DNA from: Panopea generosa
Lineage: Eukaryota; Mollusca; Bivalvia; Adapedonta; Hiatellidae
Direction of reading: 5' to 3'
Assembly: GCA_029582155.1 (NCBI GenBank)
Contig: CM055899.1
Location: 72,221,719-72,285,718 of the forward strand
DNA length: 64,000 bases
The notes beneath the pieces were generated by a model. The model was not told the DNA's origin. It ran no database searches and worked only from the letters and a program-made list of their open reading frames with translations. Positions 60,501 to 64,000 of this stretch are shown piece after piece (position 1 is the first letter of the stretch; the number at the start of each line of letters is the position of its first letter). The translations under genes and the position numbers were made by a program.

Positions 60501-63478
60501 CAGTGCCAAGTAAGTTGTTGGAGGAAACTAGACTGGTGTCAGTAGTAGAGGCAGTCAATGCCAAGTAAGTTGTTGAGGGAAAATAGACTGGTGTCAGTAG
60601 TAGAGGCAGTCAATGCCAAGTAAGTTGTCGGAGGAAACTAGACTGGTGTCAGAAGTATAGACAGTCAATGCCAAGTAAGTTGTTGGAGGAAACTAGACTG
60701 GTGTCAGTAGTAGAGGCAGTCAATGCCAAGTAAGTTGTTGAGGGAAAATAGACTGGTGTCAGTAGTAGAGGCAGTCAATGCCAAGTAAGTTGTCGGAGGA
60801 AACTAGACTGATGTCAGTAGTAGAGGCAGTCAATGCCAAGTAAGTTGTCGGAGGAAACTAGACTGATGTCAGTAGTAGAGGCAGTCAATGCCAAGTAAGT
60901 TGTCGGAGGAAACGAGACTGGTGTCAGAAGTATAGACAGTCAATGCCAAGTAAGTTGTTGGAGGAAACTAGACTGGTGTCAGTAGTAGAGGCAGTCAATG
61001 CCAAGTAAGTTGTTGAGGGAAAATAGACTGGTGTCAGTAGTAGAGGCAGTCAATGCCAAGTAAGTTGTCGGAGGGAACTAGACTGGTGTCAGTAGTAGAG
61101 GCAGTCAATGCCAAGTAAGTTGTCGGAGGAAACTAGACTGGTGTCAGTAGTAGAGGCAGTCAATGCCAAGTAAGTTGTTGGAGGAAACTAGACTGGTGTC
61201 AGTAGTAGAGGCAGTCAATGCCAAGTAACTTGTTGAGGGAAACTAGACTGGTGTCAGTAGTAGAGGCAGTCAGTGTCAAGTAAGTTGTTGAGGGAAACTA
61301 GACTTGTGTCAGTAGTAGAGGCAGTCAATGCTAAATAAGTTGTTGAGGGAAACTACACTGGTGTCAGTAGCAGAGGCAGTCAATGCTAAATAAGTTGTTG
61401 AGGGAAACTACACTGGTGTCAGTAGCAGAGGCAGTTAATGTCAAGTTAGTAGTTGAGGGAAATAAAACTGGTGCCAGTAGTAACGTTTACAGTGTGGCCT
61501 GTATTCACTTTAATTCATAACTAAACTGATTATTTGATCAGTATAATACATGTACACTAACAGTTTTAGTAGGCATTTGCTAGTTTAAAATTAACAGAAC
61601 TCAATGAAGGTTGAAAGGAGTATACTTATTCCATTTTTGAGTTATTGGCGTTGACAGAGTTGTCGTAGTCTGATTATGTTTTATGTATAGCTCAGCCTTT
61701 TCTCTGTTTCTGAAAAAAAAAACACATAATTTTTATGTTATAATGACAAAACATCATAAACACATTCATATTATCTTCTACCAACAGGGTATATAACTAA
61801 ATTACCACTTTTTTTTTAACTTTTGAATTTTCAGTAGATCCAACTGTGTTAATTCTGTAAACTGATCACCATAATGTGAGATTTTGTTTCAGAGGTCAGA
61901 ATCCTATCCATGTGTTAGGCCAGTATGGAAAAGATAATGCTGCGGCAATATTTGAACTGTTCAGGGAAAGTATGCCAGCTTATCCCATAGCAAAGACAGA
62001 TGCCGAGGGAAACACAGGTAAGATACATATATATATATATATATATATATAAAAAGCAGGGCAACATTCGGTAGCGTTATACAACTAATAAATGTGTCAC
62101 CTGGTGCCCTAAATTTATAGTGTAACGTGTTCTAATTTGAGGTTGAGCCAGTGTCCTGGAAAATAAATTTGCTAATGTAAGAAACATTCGCTATTACTGT
62201 AAGCAGCCCTGATGTATAGACACGGTCTATGCCTTTCTCTATATAAGATAGAAAGATACAATATTTCAACTTTTTTGTCAAATAGTTTATTGAACTAAGC
62301 ACAATTATTTATGTTATATGAATGTGTCCTGAGTAAAAAAAACAGATTGCATATATTGTATTAAAGGATAATTACTGGAACTATACATCATGTGACATCG
62401 GGGCCCTGTAAGCTCAGGCGGTAGCCCGTCTGACTCAGTCTAGAGGTCATGAATTTGAATCCCAGCCTGGCAACAGTCTCTGTGATGATCAGTATACGAC
62501 ATTGTATCTCATTGTTATTTGTCTCTCACTGATGATTCAATTGGGAAAGTTATCAGTTACTTACAGAGAGTAACTTTGTTACTATAAACAGATATCTGAT
62601 ATTTGGTGTTGCACATGTATTTCAGTTTTGTTGTTGGCATATACAAATGGCAACGGTAACCTGTGCAGGGCAGTGGTACGTGCGGGATCACCTCTGGGGG
62701 TCGTCAATAAACAAGGTTTAAGTGTGTTCAATGCTCCCGTAGCAACCAAACAACTCCTCTTTAAATTATTAGGCAAGTATTTACTTTGTTAACAATAAAT
62801 TTGTTTATGTTCCACTGAAACAGAAAGTATTAAAATACTACATTGTATTTGTTGACACAAAAAATGTACATGTCATGGATTCAAATTTAGATCAGCCTGT
62901 ATTTAGACATTCCTTGTGTGATTTTTATGGCTTTGAAATGTCTCACACATATATACTTGACAATAATATGTTTCTACTTTGAAGCCAGTTGATTGAAACA
63001 TGTCTCTGTTAAGACATTGTTTATTGATAAATCGATAATGATGTATAAAGTTTATCCTATGTTTACTCAGAAAGTATCCAAGCTAGGTTTGTGAAACTTT
63101 GCATTAGGATAGAGGGCAATAAGGAGATAAGATTTTTTTTTATTCAGTCATTCAAAAATTGTGGTTGCTATGGCAACAAAATTGAAAAATGAGAGATACA
63201 ATCTTGATCCTGTGGTTACACAAAAATATCTAAGCAACATTGGTGAAACTTAGAATGTGGATAGAGGGTAATGAAGAGATCATGCGCATCATTTCATTAC
63301 CTTTTCAGTCATAAAAAAATGTAAACCAATATGAGAATGTATGTATTGCTTGCAATACTCCAATGTCTTGTTTGTATATTATTACAGATATGTTATCCAA
63401 AGAGCCTCCTTGGAGTGATGGAGAAGTCTGTCTGGAATGTAACGTCAAATTTGGAATCAAAACTAGAAAGCATCATTG
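24532..63478 (+). CDS. ANKFY1: ANKFY1 (Rabankyrin-5) orthologue, 24 exons visible, 3' end outside window
   Basis: Rabankyrin-5 is a Rab5- and PI3P-binding protein of early endosomes and macropinosomes. Twenty-four exons join in one open frame of 3,356 nt: N-terminal coiled coil (residues about 5-40), BTB (about 67-155), a BACK-like linker (about 155-215), an ankyrin array (about 225-1,080) and the start of a FYVE finger (from about 1,095, W-S-D-G then C-L-E-C then R-K-H-H). Phases agree at every junction. From memory, the human protein is 1,169 residues and shares the block order throughout, so about 50 residues are missing beyond 63,478. All introns are GT-AG except intron 23 (GC-AG). Two minisatellites embed its splice signals. 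The introns are full of SINEs and pearl-like repeats. No frame break was seen, so the gene looks functional. Confidence 0.93.
24915..25075 (+). repeat. degenerate SINE, 'TTAGCTCAGTTGG' family
   Basis: The tail phrases (GATTGATATATGACATTGCA, TTTCTCACCGCTGATTGAAG, GGGAAAGTTACCGGTTA) match the copy at 62,400. The tRNA-like head is decayed. Confidence 0.5.
25855..25918 (-). repeat. SINE head, 'TTAGCTCAGTTGG' family
   Basis: On the minus strand: TGGCTGGTTAGCTCAGTTGG (A box), then TTGTGAATTTGAGTC (B box-like). Confidence 0.6.
26818..26966 (-). repeat. SINE, 'CTTAGTACTGGTTCTAC' family
   Basis: Shares AATGCTTGAAGTCTTCC, AAGGACACCACA and the inverted B box (ACTCACGACCCTCCAATC) with the copy at 53,519. 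Confidence 0.55.
27572..30665 (+). mobile_element. pearl/HINE-like element with about 327-bp core repeats
   Basis: The left end TTTTAGCTCTACTGGCTAA is followed by four tandem units of about 325-330 bp (CAGTCAAATTTGTTCATATT at about 28,045, 28,368, 28,695 and 29,022). The right end has a hairpin (AGGCCC-TCTT-GGGCCT, 30,645-30,660) like that of the smaller element at 33,436. The stretch from about 29,170 to 30,480 differs and holds an unrecognised ORF, so it may be a nested insertion. It fills half of intron 1. Confidence 0.55.
29903..30139 (+). CDS. unrecognised 78-codon ORF inside the intron 1 repeat
   Basis: ATG-initiated: MGIDIEQWRYKIGSFSGKHV and on to a Cys-containing end (GRQCVPCCLAFFANALLKPF). 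Protein-like composition in a repeat-rich setting suggests a piece of a mobile-element gene. The family is not recognised, and chance is possible. Confidence 0.25.
   Translation: MGIDIEQWRYKIGSFSGKHVSINTLSKSQMSEYEGLFVKLLDQGHRIFSQFSQGRQCVPCCLAFFANALLKPFERYCW
31282..31471 (+). CDS. ANKFY1: ANKFY1 exon 2, coiled coil
   Basis: The acceptor TTGACAG and donor AG|GTGGGT bound residues about 4-66. LRLLREEYVKLQKRLAEVEK forms heptads. SNFVTRLLNTVAGLFDKELY leads into the BTB fold. Near-identical phrasing exists in vertebrate Rabankyrin-5. Confidence 0.95.
32195..33457 (+). mobile_element. pearl-like element, complete-looking copy, about 165-bp core repeats
   Basis: The left end TAGCTCACATGAGCC-AAAGGCTCACATGTGAGC forms nested hairpins. 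Five core units follow (AATCTTCTTG at 32,401, 32,566, 32,730, 32,883 and 33,048), with steps of 153-165 bp. A unique right segment then ends in a 7-bp hairpin (AGGGCCA-TCT-TGGCCCT, 33,436-33,452) and CTTGTT. The layout matches pearl-type or Helentron-derived non-autonomous elements. It lies in intron 2. Confidence 0.7.
33602..33723 (+). CDS. ANKFY1: ANKFY1 exon 3, BTB domain first half
   Basis: Reads SDLVIHLEGSKCVHGHRF then VLAARSEHW, the conserved 'H.F.LAARS' BTB core. The split codons AG|T and G|AT fit both neighbours. Confidence 0.95.
34108..34236 (-). repeat. SINE, 'CTTAGTACTGGTTCTAC' family
   Basis: Shares AAACCAGTACTGAGCATGTG and GATCGAACCCACGGACCTC (inverted B box) with the other copies. 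Confidence 0.55.
34655..34790 (+). CDS. ANKFY1: ANKFY1 exon 4, BTB domain second half
   Basis: Reads YALLKWVYTDEINI and FLLELLRAATRFKLEHLRQR, the C-terminal BTB helices. The donor is AAAG|GTACTT; a piggyBac-like MITE starts at the TTAA four bases into the intron. Confidence 0.95.
34795..35036. mobile_element. piggyBac-like MITE at the exon 4 donor
   Basis: Both ends are TTAA followed inward by CCCTTTACT (TTAA at 34,795-34,798 and 35,033-35,036), the target site and terminal C-run of piggyBac elements. It is 242 bp, non-coding, with a long central palindrome at 34,917-34,977. Confidence 0.75.
34917..34977. repeat. 61-nt imperfect palindrome within the MITE
   Basis: Outer arms AACAGTGCAGGAA and TTCCTGCACTGTT; inner arms GATTGCTCG and CGAGCAATC around TTA. 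In RNA it would form a strong hairpin in intron 4. Confidence 0.85.
35065..35160 (+). repeat. SINE, 'TTAGCTCAGTTGG' family
   Basis: A box in GGCTCAATTAGTTCAGTTGG and B box GGGTTCAAATCC. tRNA-like without an acceptor stem. Confidence 0.65.
36540..36650 (+). repeat. SINE tail, 'TTAGCTCAGTTGG' family
   Basis: GTGGAAGAGTTATCAGTTAC, CTCGAGAACTGGTTAACCTT and GGATCCCAAGAAAGAG match, in opposite orientation, the copy that follows at 36,745, forming an inverted pair. Confidence 0.55.
36745..36960 (-). repeat. SINE, 'TTAGCTCAGTTGG' family
   Basis: On the minus strand the head (AATTAGCTCAGTTGGTAGCG) and body run into AGTTACTTGTGGAGATGGG and AACATTCCTGGATCCAGGAA. It is inverted relative to the adjacent fragment. 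Confidence 0.65.
36961..37849. other. intron 4 remainder, nothing recognised
   Basis: AT-rich with no coding, repeat or RNA signal that I could support. Confidence 0.4.
37850..37973 (+). CDS. ANKFY1: ANKFY1 exon 5, BTB-BACK linker
   Basis: Reads MSYVNMKNCIQFYQTAEEM and ELLKRHCSELISNHW. The FYQTAEE block is shared with the human protein. Acceptor TTTCAG, donor TGG|GTAATA. Confidence 0.95.
38320..39999. other. intron 5 remainder, mostly unrecognised
   Basis: Begins with a fragment of the Leu/Ser-like SINE tail (CCTCCACCAATAAAACTG, ATACCATATATAACCT). The rest is AT-rich; a pair of related phrases (GGACTTCGGACCGAAAATTG and GTCCGACCGGAATTGTTTGC) at 38,811 and 38,960 hints at decayed repeats. Confidence 0.35.
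40000..40149 (+). CDS. ANKFY1: ANKFY1 exon 6, start of ankyrin array
   Basis: Reads PAPLLYKMFKTKTDYPLHTA and REDVVFLYLIEYDSQ, the first ankyrin-like unit. Acceptor CTTCAG, donor CAG|GTTTGT, phase 0 on both sides. Confidence 0.95.
40836..40915. repeat. 40-bp tandem duplication
   Basis: TTACTTCACACTTCAAGGTA plus CAACTTTACTGC is repeated once (second copy with CACGC), just before the large minisatellite. Confidence 0.8.
41051..42519 (+). repeat. 31-bp minisatellite, about 47 units, before exon 7
   Basis: The unit is CTTTGTTTGCCACC followed by TAATGCTATTGATACAG, 31 bp, with 32-bp variants (AGTGTTTG). Nearly every unit holds CTAAT, a good branch-point match, and an ACAG 11 nt later. The last units run into the genuine acceptor of exon 7 at 42,535. 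Units differ by scattered changes, so it is not an assembly collapse of identical copies. Period and count were read by eye. Confidence 0.95.
42536..42701 (+). CDS. ANKFY1: ANKFY1 exon 7, ankyrin repeats
   Basis: Reads KLNEVDNLGDLPLDLALKTR and GKCLLHKAIKRG. The acceptor TTTTCAG (AG at 42,534-42,535) follows the 31-bp minisatellite directly, and the last CTAAT of the array (42,494-42,498) is well placed as branch point. Confidence 0.95.
43398..43602 (+). CDS. ANKFY1: ANKFY1 exon 8, ankyrin repeats
   Basis: Reads FLIKNKADINMTTHLDKEAP, then IAELLLSNGAVVNAQDMTG. Acceptor CTAACAG, donor GG|GTAAGA. Confidence 0.95.
44101..44335 (+). repeat. SINE, Leu/Ser tRNA-like family
   Basis: Head CATGGCCGAGTGGTCTAAGG (A box) and GTTCGAGTCTC (B box), then a body with CTTTATGTGAGAAAG, CAGTTACTTGCAG, GAGGTCTTCC and AATAAAACTGGATATGCC. 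The fullest copy in the window. Confidence 0.7.
44469..44598 (+). CDS. ANKFY1: ANKFY1 exon 9, ankyrin repeats
   Basis: Reads TPLHCSIFCKNKPVFKVLLE and LELKNVDGHTVLWLALVE. It ends just before the segment that carries the EHD-binding NPF motif in vertebrates. Confidence 0.95.
45013..45118 (+). CDS. ANKFY1: ANKFY1 exon 10, ankyrin linker
   Basis: Reads GESSDGSTEEVYNEESFAAQ then LLKHGSCPNAVESDTG. It corresponds to the human NPFED-containing loop but has no NPF. Confidence 0.93.
45520..45942 (+). repeat. SINE(s) with (CAA)n tail
   Basis: Head TCTTGGTCTGGTGGTAGAG and B box-like ATCATGGTTTTGATATG at 45,528-45,585. The shared tail (TAATGTGACTGGGCGGG, ACTGTCACAAGTAGCACC, GACTGAAAATA, ACAACAACA) is at 45,790-45,942. 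The spacing suggests two elements or an insertion between head and tail. Confidence 0.5.
46130..46345 (+). repeat. SINE, 'TTAGCTCAGTTGG' family
   Basis: A box in CTGGTTAGCTCTGTCAGTAG, B box in GAGTTTGAATCCC, then ATTGCATCTCATTTAAATTC and TACTTGTTAACCTTCCAGTA. Confidence 0.65.
46382..46479 (+). CDS. ANKFY1: ANKFY1 exon 11, ankyrin repeat
   Basis: Reads GDTILHMATRAGNERAAMFL then ARHGAKCGQPNLK. Acceptor TTGCAG, donor AAAG|GTACGT. Confidence 0.95.
46600..46870 (+). repeat. SINE with the same body as the 13.6-kb copy
   Basis: A box TTGGTCTATGGGTAGATCG, B box AGGTTTGATCC, then GAAGACTTGAAAAATGGTAT, ATACCATGTGTCTGTGGCAT and ATGACTGAAAA. It matches the reverse complement of 13,598-13,863 through most of the body. 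Confidence 0.65.
47112..47352 (+). CDS. ANKFY1: ANKFY1 exon 12, ankyrin repeats
   Basis: Reads GETALHLACEQGLTKLVKVI, a variable loop (PVGFLSEGEDTLPVS), then TPLHMALLRDHSDIVNVFLQ. Acceptor CTTCAG, donor AAAC|GTGAGT. Confidence 0.95.
48107..48424 (+). repeat. minisatellite of alternating 59- and 65-bp units
   Basis: Five units of TGGCAGCTTAAGACAGGTTT plus TATGTCTGAAAACTCAGACC and a variable end. Units alternate between a short form and a form with an extra ACATGTA, so the true repeat is a dimer of about 124 bp. Confidence 0.85.
49075..49327 (+). CDS. ANKFY1: ANKFY1 exon 13, ankyrin repeats
   Basis: Reads DSDGQTVLGLALWNSLYEEA, LLGAGANINEKNTEGLTLIH and LFLIEHQADLTL. The human protein has the same QTVLGLALW block. 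Confidence 0.95.
49395..49665 (-). repeat. SINE, 'TTAGCTCAGTTGG' family
   Basis: On the minus strand: GGACTGGTTAGCTCAGTTTA (A box), ATGAGTTCGAATCCC (B box), then a body and tail shared with the other copies. Confidence 0.65.
49917..50311 (+). repeat. 27-bp minisatellite, about 14 units, before exon 14
   Basis: The unit is AATAGGTAACAGCTTTGG then AACTGTTAC, 27 bp. Arms AACAG and CTGTT within the unit, and GTTAC and GTAAC across the unit boundary, can pair. Because 27 is divisible by 3, both strands show long spurious repetitive frames. The last five units are looser. Confidence 0.9.
50533..50701 (+). CDS. ANKFY1: ANKFY1 exon 14, ankyrin repeats
   Basis: Reads HSPLQHAIQRHLPVVVEVLC and RGVDMNTMDGQGNCPLWQAL. 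It is preceded in the intron by the 27-bp minisatellite. Acceptor CCCCTCAG, donor TTG|GTAAAT. Confidence 0.95.
51100..51560. repeat. dispersed repeat with two core units
   Basis: CACTTTCAGTCTGTTTCAGA, TCTGTAACTTTGACAC and AAGGTCAAGGTCACACTTTA recur about 190 bp apart, suggesting a pearl-like tandem core of another family. Confidence 0.45.
51775..52330 (+). repeat. two dispersed repeats, one inside or beside the other
   Basis: The first begins TTAGCTTGACTATTCATAG. At about 51,997 a second (TTTATGCTCCCTCAAGGGCG) takes over, with two internal units of about 150 bp (TTGTCTATGTGTTCAAGTTA and TTGTCTTTCTGTTCCAGTTT; TGACTGAATTCTTGTCCGCT and TGACCAAATTATTGTCCACG). Confidence 0.45.
52738..52856 (+). 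CDS. ANKFY1: ANKFY1 exon 15, ankyrin repeats
   Basis: Reads GCDMDLWSPGPSDCRQTLLH and RAIDNNNESVACFLIR, closely matching human WGPGPGGCLQTLLHRAIDEN. Confidence 0.95.
53519..53688 (-). repeat. SINE, 'CTTAGTACTGGTTCTAC' family
   Basis: On the minus strand: TGGTCCAGTGGAAGAGCATC (A box), GGGTTCAATCC (B box), then AAGGTAAGACTTT-like and CTTAGTACTGGTTCTTCC body. The fullest copy of this family here. Confidence 0.65.
53695..54190. repeat. dispersed repeat with three core units
   Basis: CAACCATTGGCTGGAATTCA recurs at about 53,787, 53,930 and (shorter) 54,080, each followed by CTTCACAA-like and AATTTTTCAGACATTTT phrases. Steps of about 145-150 bp. Confidence 0.5.
54456..54518 (+). CDS. ANKFY1: ANKFY1 exon 16 (63 nt)
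   Basis: Reads SGCDKNSVRRPGPNGEGADE then SR; human has NSPRQPGANGEGEEE here. A small in-phase exon (63 nt) that could be skipped without a frame change. Confidence 0.93.
54572..55490 (+). mobile_element. pearl-like element, right-truncated copy, in intron 16
   Basis: The left end TAGCTCACCTGAGCC-AAAAGCTCAAATGTGAGC matches 32,195. About five core units of about 160 bp follow, then it stops inside a unit at about 55,490 with no right-end hairpin. Confidence 0.7.
55786..55806. repeat. (AT)n microsatellite
   Basis: A short AT run of about 20 nt. Confidence 0.9.
55850..56020. repeat. short degenerate tandem repeat
   Basis: Loose units built on TTGGTTGTGTATATGGAAAA recur about every 30 nt. They create a Gly/Lys/Val-rich frame that is not a gene. 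Confidence 0.5.
56096..56189 (+). CDS. ANKFY1: ANKFY1 exon 17, ankyrin repeat
   Basis: Reads RDRQTPLHLACAWGMELVVQ then CLMEFSAEVNTQ. Acceptor TTTCAG, donor CAG|GTATTT. Confidence 0.95.
56212..56460 (+). repeat. SINE, Leu/Ser tRNA-like family
   Basis: Head CTTGGCCAAGTGGCCTAAGG (A box) and CAGGTTTGAGTCCC (B box), then the same body as 44,101, ending near a poly-A/GAAA tail. Confidence 0.7.
56789..57420 (+). repeat. pearl/HINE-like element of a third family (partial)
   Basis: Begins TTTTTTAGCCCACCAGAGCA with the CCGGTGTCCATAG phrase. Later it shares GACCAGCCATATTTGTTCAT and GGGGCCCAGTAGGATGCC with the 327-bp-core element at 27.6 kb. The right end was not found. Confidence 0.45.
58034..58234 (+). 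CDS. ANKFY1: ANKFY1 exon 18, ankyrin repeats
   Basis: Reads DIDGKTPIHVAIENQHAVII, then NGLTPFAAAMTTRNNKAAQA and ILNREPTAAEQ. The block AILxRExxAAEQ is shared with human. Confidence 0.96.
58362..58510 (+). repeat. SINE fragment, Leu/Ser tRNA-like family
   Basis: CTCTAACCGCTGAGGTTGTG, AAATTACTTGCAGAAGGATA and GAGGTCTTCCTCCATCAATA; head degraded. Confidence 0.6.
58688..58864 (+). CDS. ANKFY1: ANKFY1 exon 19, ankyrin repeats
   Basis: Reads VDNRGRNFLHVAIMNKDIES, VLFLIGVQANVNSRVQDSK and LTPLHLAVEVGSEIIVRNL. It is the most conserved stretch of the gene relative to human. Confidence 0.96.
59065..59215 (-). repeat. SINE tail fragment, 'TTAGCTCAGTTGG' family
   Basis: AGGGTGAATAGATGATTAAA, CAAGTACTCGAGTACATCTC and AGCAAGTAACTCATT match the tail of the copy at 49,395. 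The head is absent. Confidence 0.5.
59366..59513 (+). CDS. ANKFY1: ANKFY1 exon 20, ankyrin repeat
   Basis: Reads LLAGAGVNAKTNSKQTVLHV and CTVLLENGVDFDALDENMDN. The donor ACG|GTCAGT is weaker than its neighbours, but the phase and the following exon confirm it. Confidence 0.94.
60144..60234 (+). CDS. ANKFY1: ANKFY1 exon 21; its 3' end seeds the 55-bp minisatellite
   Basis: Reads ALHVAVKNGNMNTVRVLLTE then SSINAEAVNAK. Its last 17 nt (GAGGCAGTCAATGCCAA) and the donor GTAAGT are repeated about 22 more times downstream. Extending the exon past 60,234 meets a stop at once (GCC AAG TAA). Confidence 0.95.
60218..61485 (+). repeat. 55-bp minisatellite carrying the exon 21 donor, about 23 units
   Basis: The unit is GAGGCAGTCAATGCCAA, GTAAGTTGTTGGAGG and AAACTAGACTGGTGTCAGTAGTA in that order, 55 bp. 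The first unit's opening 17 nt are coding (exon 21). Of the 22 later units, 18 keep CAAGTAAGT intact; altered ones lie at the 3' end of the array. Variant phrases (TATAGACAGT, TGTCGG) recur at multi-unit spacing, pointing to block duplication. Counts were made by eye. Confidence 0.95.
61893..62017 (+). CDS. ANKFY1: ANKFY1 exon 22, ankyrin repeat
   Basis: Reads GQNPIHVLGQYGKDNAAAIF then ELFRESMPAYPIAKTDAEG; human has GQSPLHILGQYGKENAAAIF. Acceptor TTTCAG, donor ACAG|GTAAGA. Confidence 0.96.
62024..62051. repeat. (AT)n microsatellite after exon 22
   Basis: An AT run beginning seven bases after the donor of exon 22. Confidence 0.9.
62400..62585 (+). repeat. SINE, 'TTAGCTCAGTTGG' family
   Basis: Head GCCCTGTAAGCTCAGGCGGT (A box), B box ATGAATTTGAATCCC, tail CATTGTATCTCATTGTTATT and GGGAAAGTTATCAGTTAC. 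It ends about 40 bp before exon 23. Confidence 0.65.
62626..62772 (+). CDS. ANKFY1: ANKFY1 exon 23, last ankyrin repeat, GC donor
   Basis: Reads VLLLAYTNGNGNLCRAVVRA and VATKQLLFKLL. The donor is AG|GCAAGT, a non-canonical GC site. The phase requires G here to make Asp with the next exon (KLLDMLSKEPPW). Confidence 0.93.
63388..63478 (+). CDS. ANKFY1: ANKFY1 exon 24, start of FYVE finger
   Basis: Reads DMLSKEPPWSDGEVCLECNV then KFGIKTRKHH, ending TG|GTTAGT so the next residue should be Cys. This holds the W-x-D motif, the first CxxC and the R(K)HHC PI3P-binding block. The remaining zinc ligands are beyond the window. Confidence 0.95.
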
Positions 63479-64000
63479 GTTAGTATATTAACTATACTAC
63501 CTAGCAGATTATCAAAACATTTGATATCAGTTCCTATTGTATGCCGACATTTTTCCAGATGTTTCGCTTCACAATTTAAACTGATCTTCGTTTAAAGTTT
63601 ACCTCAGTCATTTAAACTGATATATGTCCAAGTCCAACCACCACCTTTAAACCTACTGTAAACAGGTCTGCCACCACCATTCAAACTGACTAGCTGATGT
63701 CTGCCTTCAACACTAAAACTAACCTCCATCTACAGTCTGTCTCCACTAGCAAATGACCTTATCCTAAATCCACCTTTAAAAGGAAAAACTGACAGTCATC
63801 AGAATTGGGTCATTCACCATTTGAATTTATCTGGAACTGAGCTTTGCCTCCACAACTAAAACTGACCTTGAACTGAGGTCTGATGCCACAGTTATAACTT
63901 ACCTTGATCTGGCATCTGCCCCCACCATTAAAACTTACCTTGAACTGAGGTCTGACGCCACAGTTAAAACTAACCTGGATTTGGCATCTACTCCCACAAT
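63479..64000. other. start of intron 24 with a loose tandem repeat
   Basis: From about 63,560 loose units built on TTAAAACTGACCTTGAACTG and AGGTCTGATGCCACAGTT recur every 50-60 nt (clearer after 63,840) and continue to the window edge. The last ANKFY1 exon or exons must lie further right. Confidence 0.55.

Overview
The window is AT-rich, intron-rich animal DNA, most likely from a bivalve mollusc. The evidence is a vertebrate-like gene split by GT-AG introns, many tRNA-derived SINEs, and several copies of a repeat with a tandem core of about 165 bp, a length and layout like the 'pearl'/BIV160 repeats known from bivalves. No bacterial or organellar feature was seen.

The main content is one host gene on the + strand, from 24,532 to beyond the right edge. 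It is the orthologue of ANKFY1 (Rabankyrin-5), an early-endosome Rab5 effector with a coiled coil, a BTB domain, a long ankyrin array and a C-terminal FYVE finger. I could place 24 coding exons. All phases agree, giving 3,356 coding nt (1,118 residues plus 2 nt). The frame is open from a 10-nt first coding exon to the start of the FYVE finger; the rest of FYVE lies outside the window. Intron 23 uses a GC donor, and a piggyBac-like MITE begins four bases inside intron 4.

Two minisatellites in this gene are built around its own splice sites. A 55-bp repeat (about 23 units, 60,218-61,485) carries the last 17 nt of exon 21 and its donor CAA|GTAAGT in nearly every unit. A 31-bp repeat (about 47 units, 41,051-42,519) carries a branch-point-like CTAAT and an ACAG in nearly every unit and ends about 16 nt before the acceptor of exon 7. 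These are the most unusual objects in the window.

The left 24 kb is mostly mobile-element debris with a few small host-like ORFs. From left to right it holds: the last exons of a possible single-pass membrane protein (183-987); a possible minus-strand multi-pass membrane exon (1,835-2,149); two tRNA-like SINE units (3.0-3.4 kb); a LINE endonuclease fragment (5.0-5.3 kb); a decayed Ty3/Gypsy-type LTR element with env-like and RING-like segments (about 5.9-13.6 kb); a young SINE with target-site duplications (13,598-13,863); a decayed Polinton-like virus fossil with DNA polymerase B, deoxynucleoside kinase and packaging ATPase segments (about 13.9-18.6 kb); a pearl-like repeat butted against it (18.6-19.1 kb); a small membrane-protein ORF on the minus strand (20.6-20.8 kb); microsatellites; and a nested MITE (23.6-23.9 kb).

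The introns of ANKFY1 are filled with SINEs of at least four families, pearl-like elements and further minisatellites.
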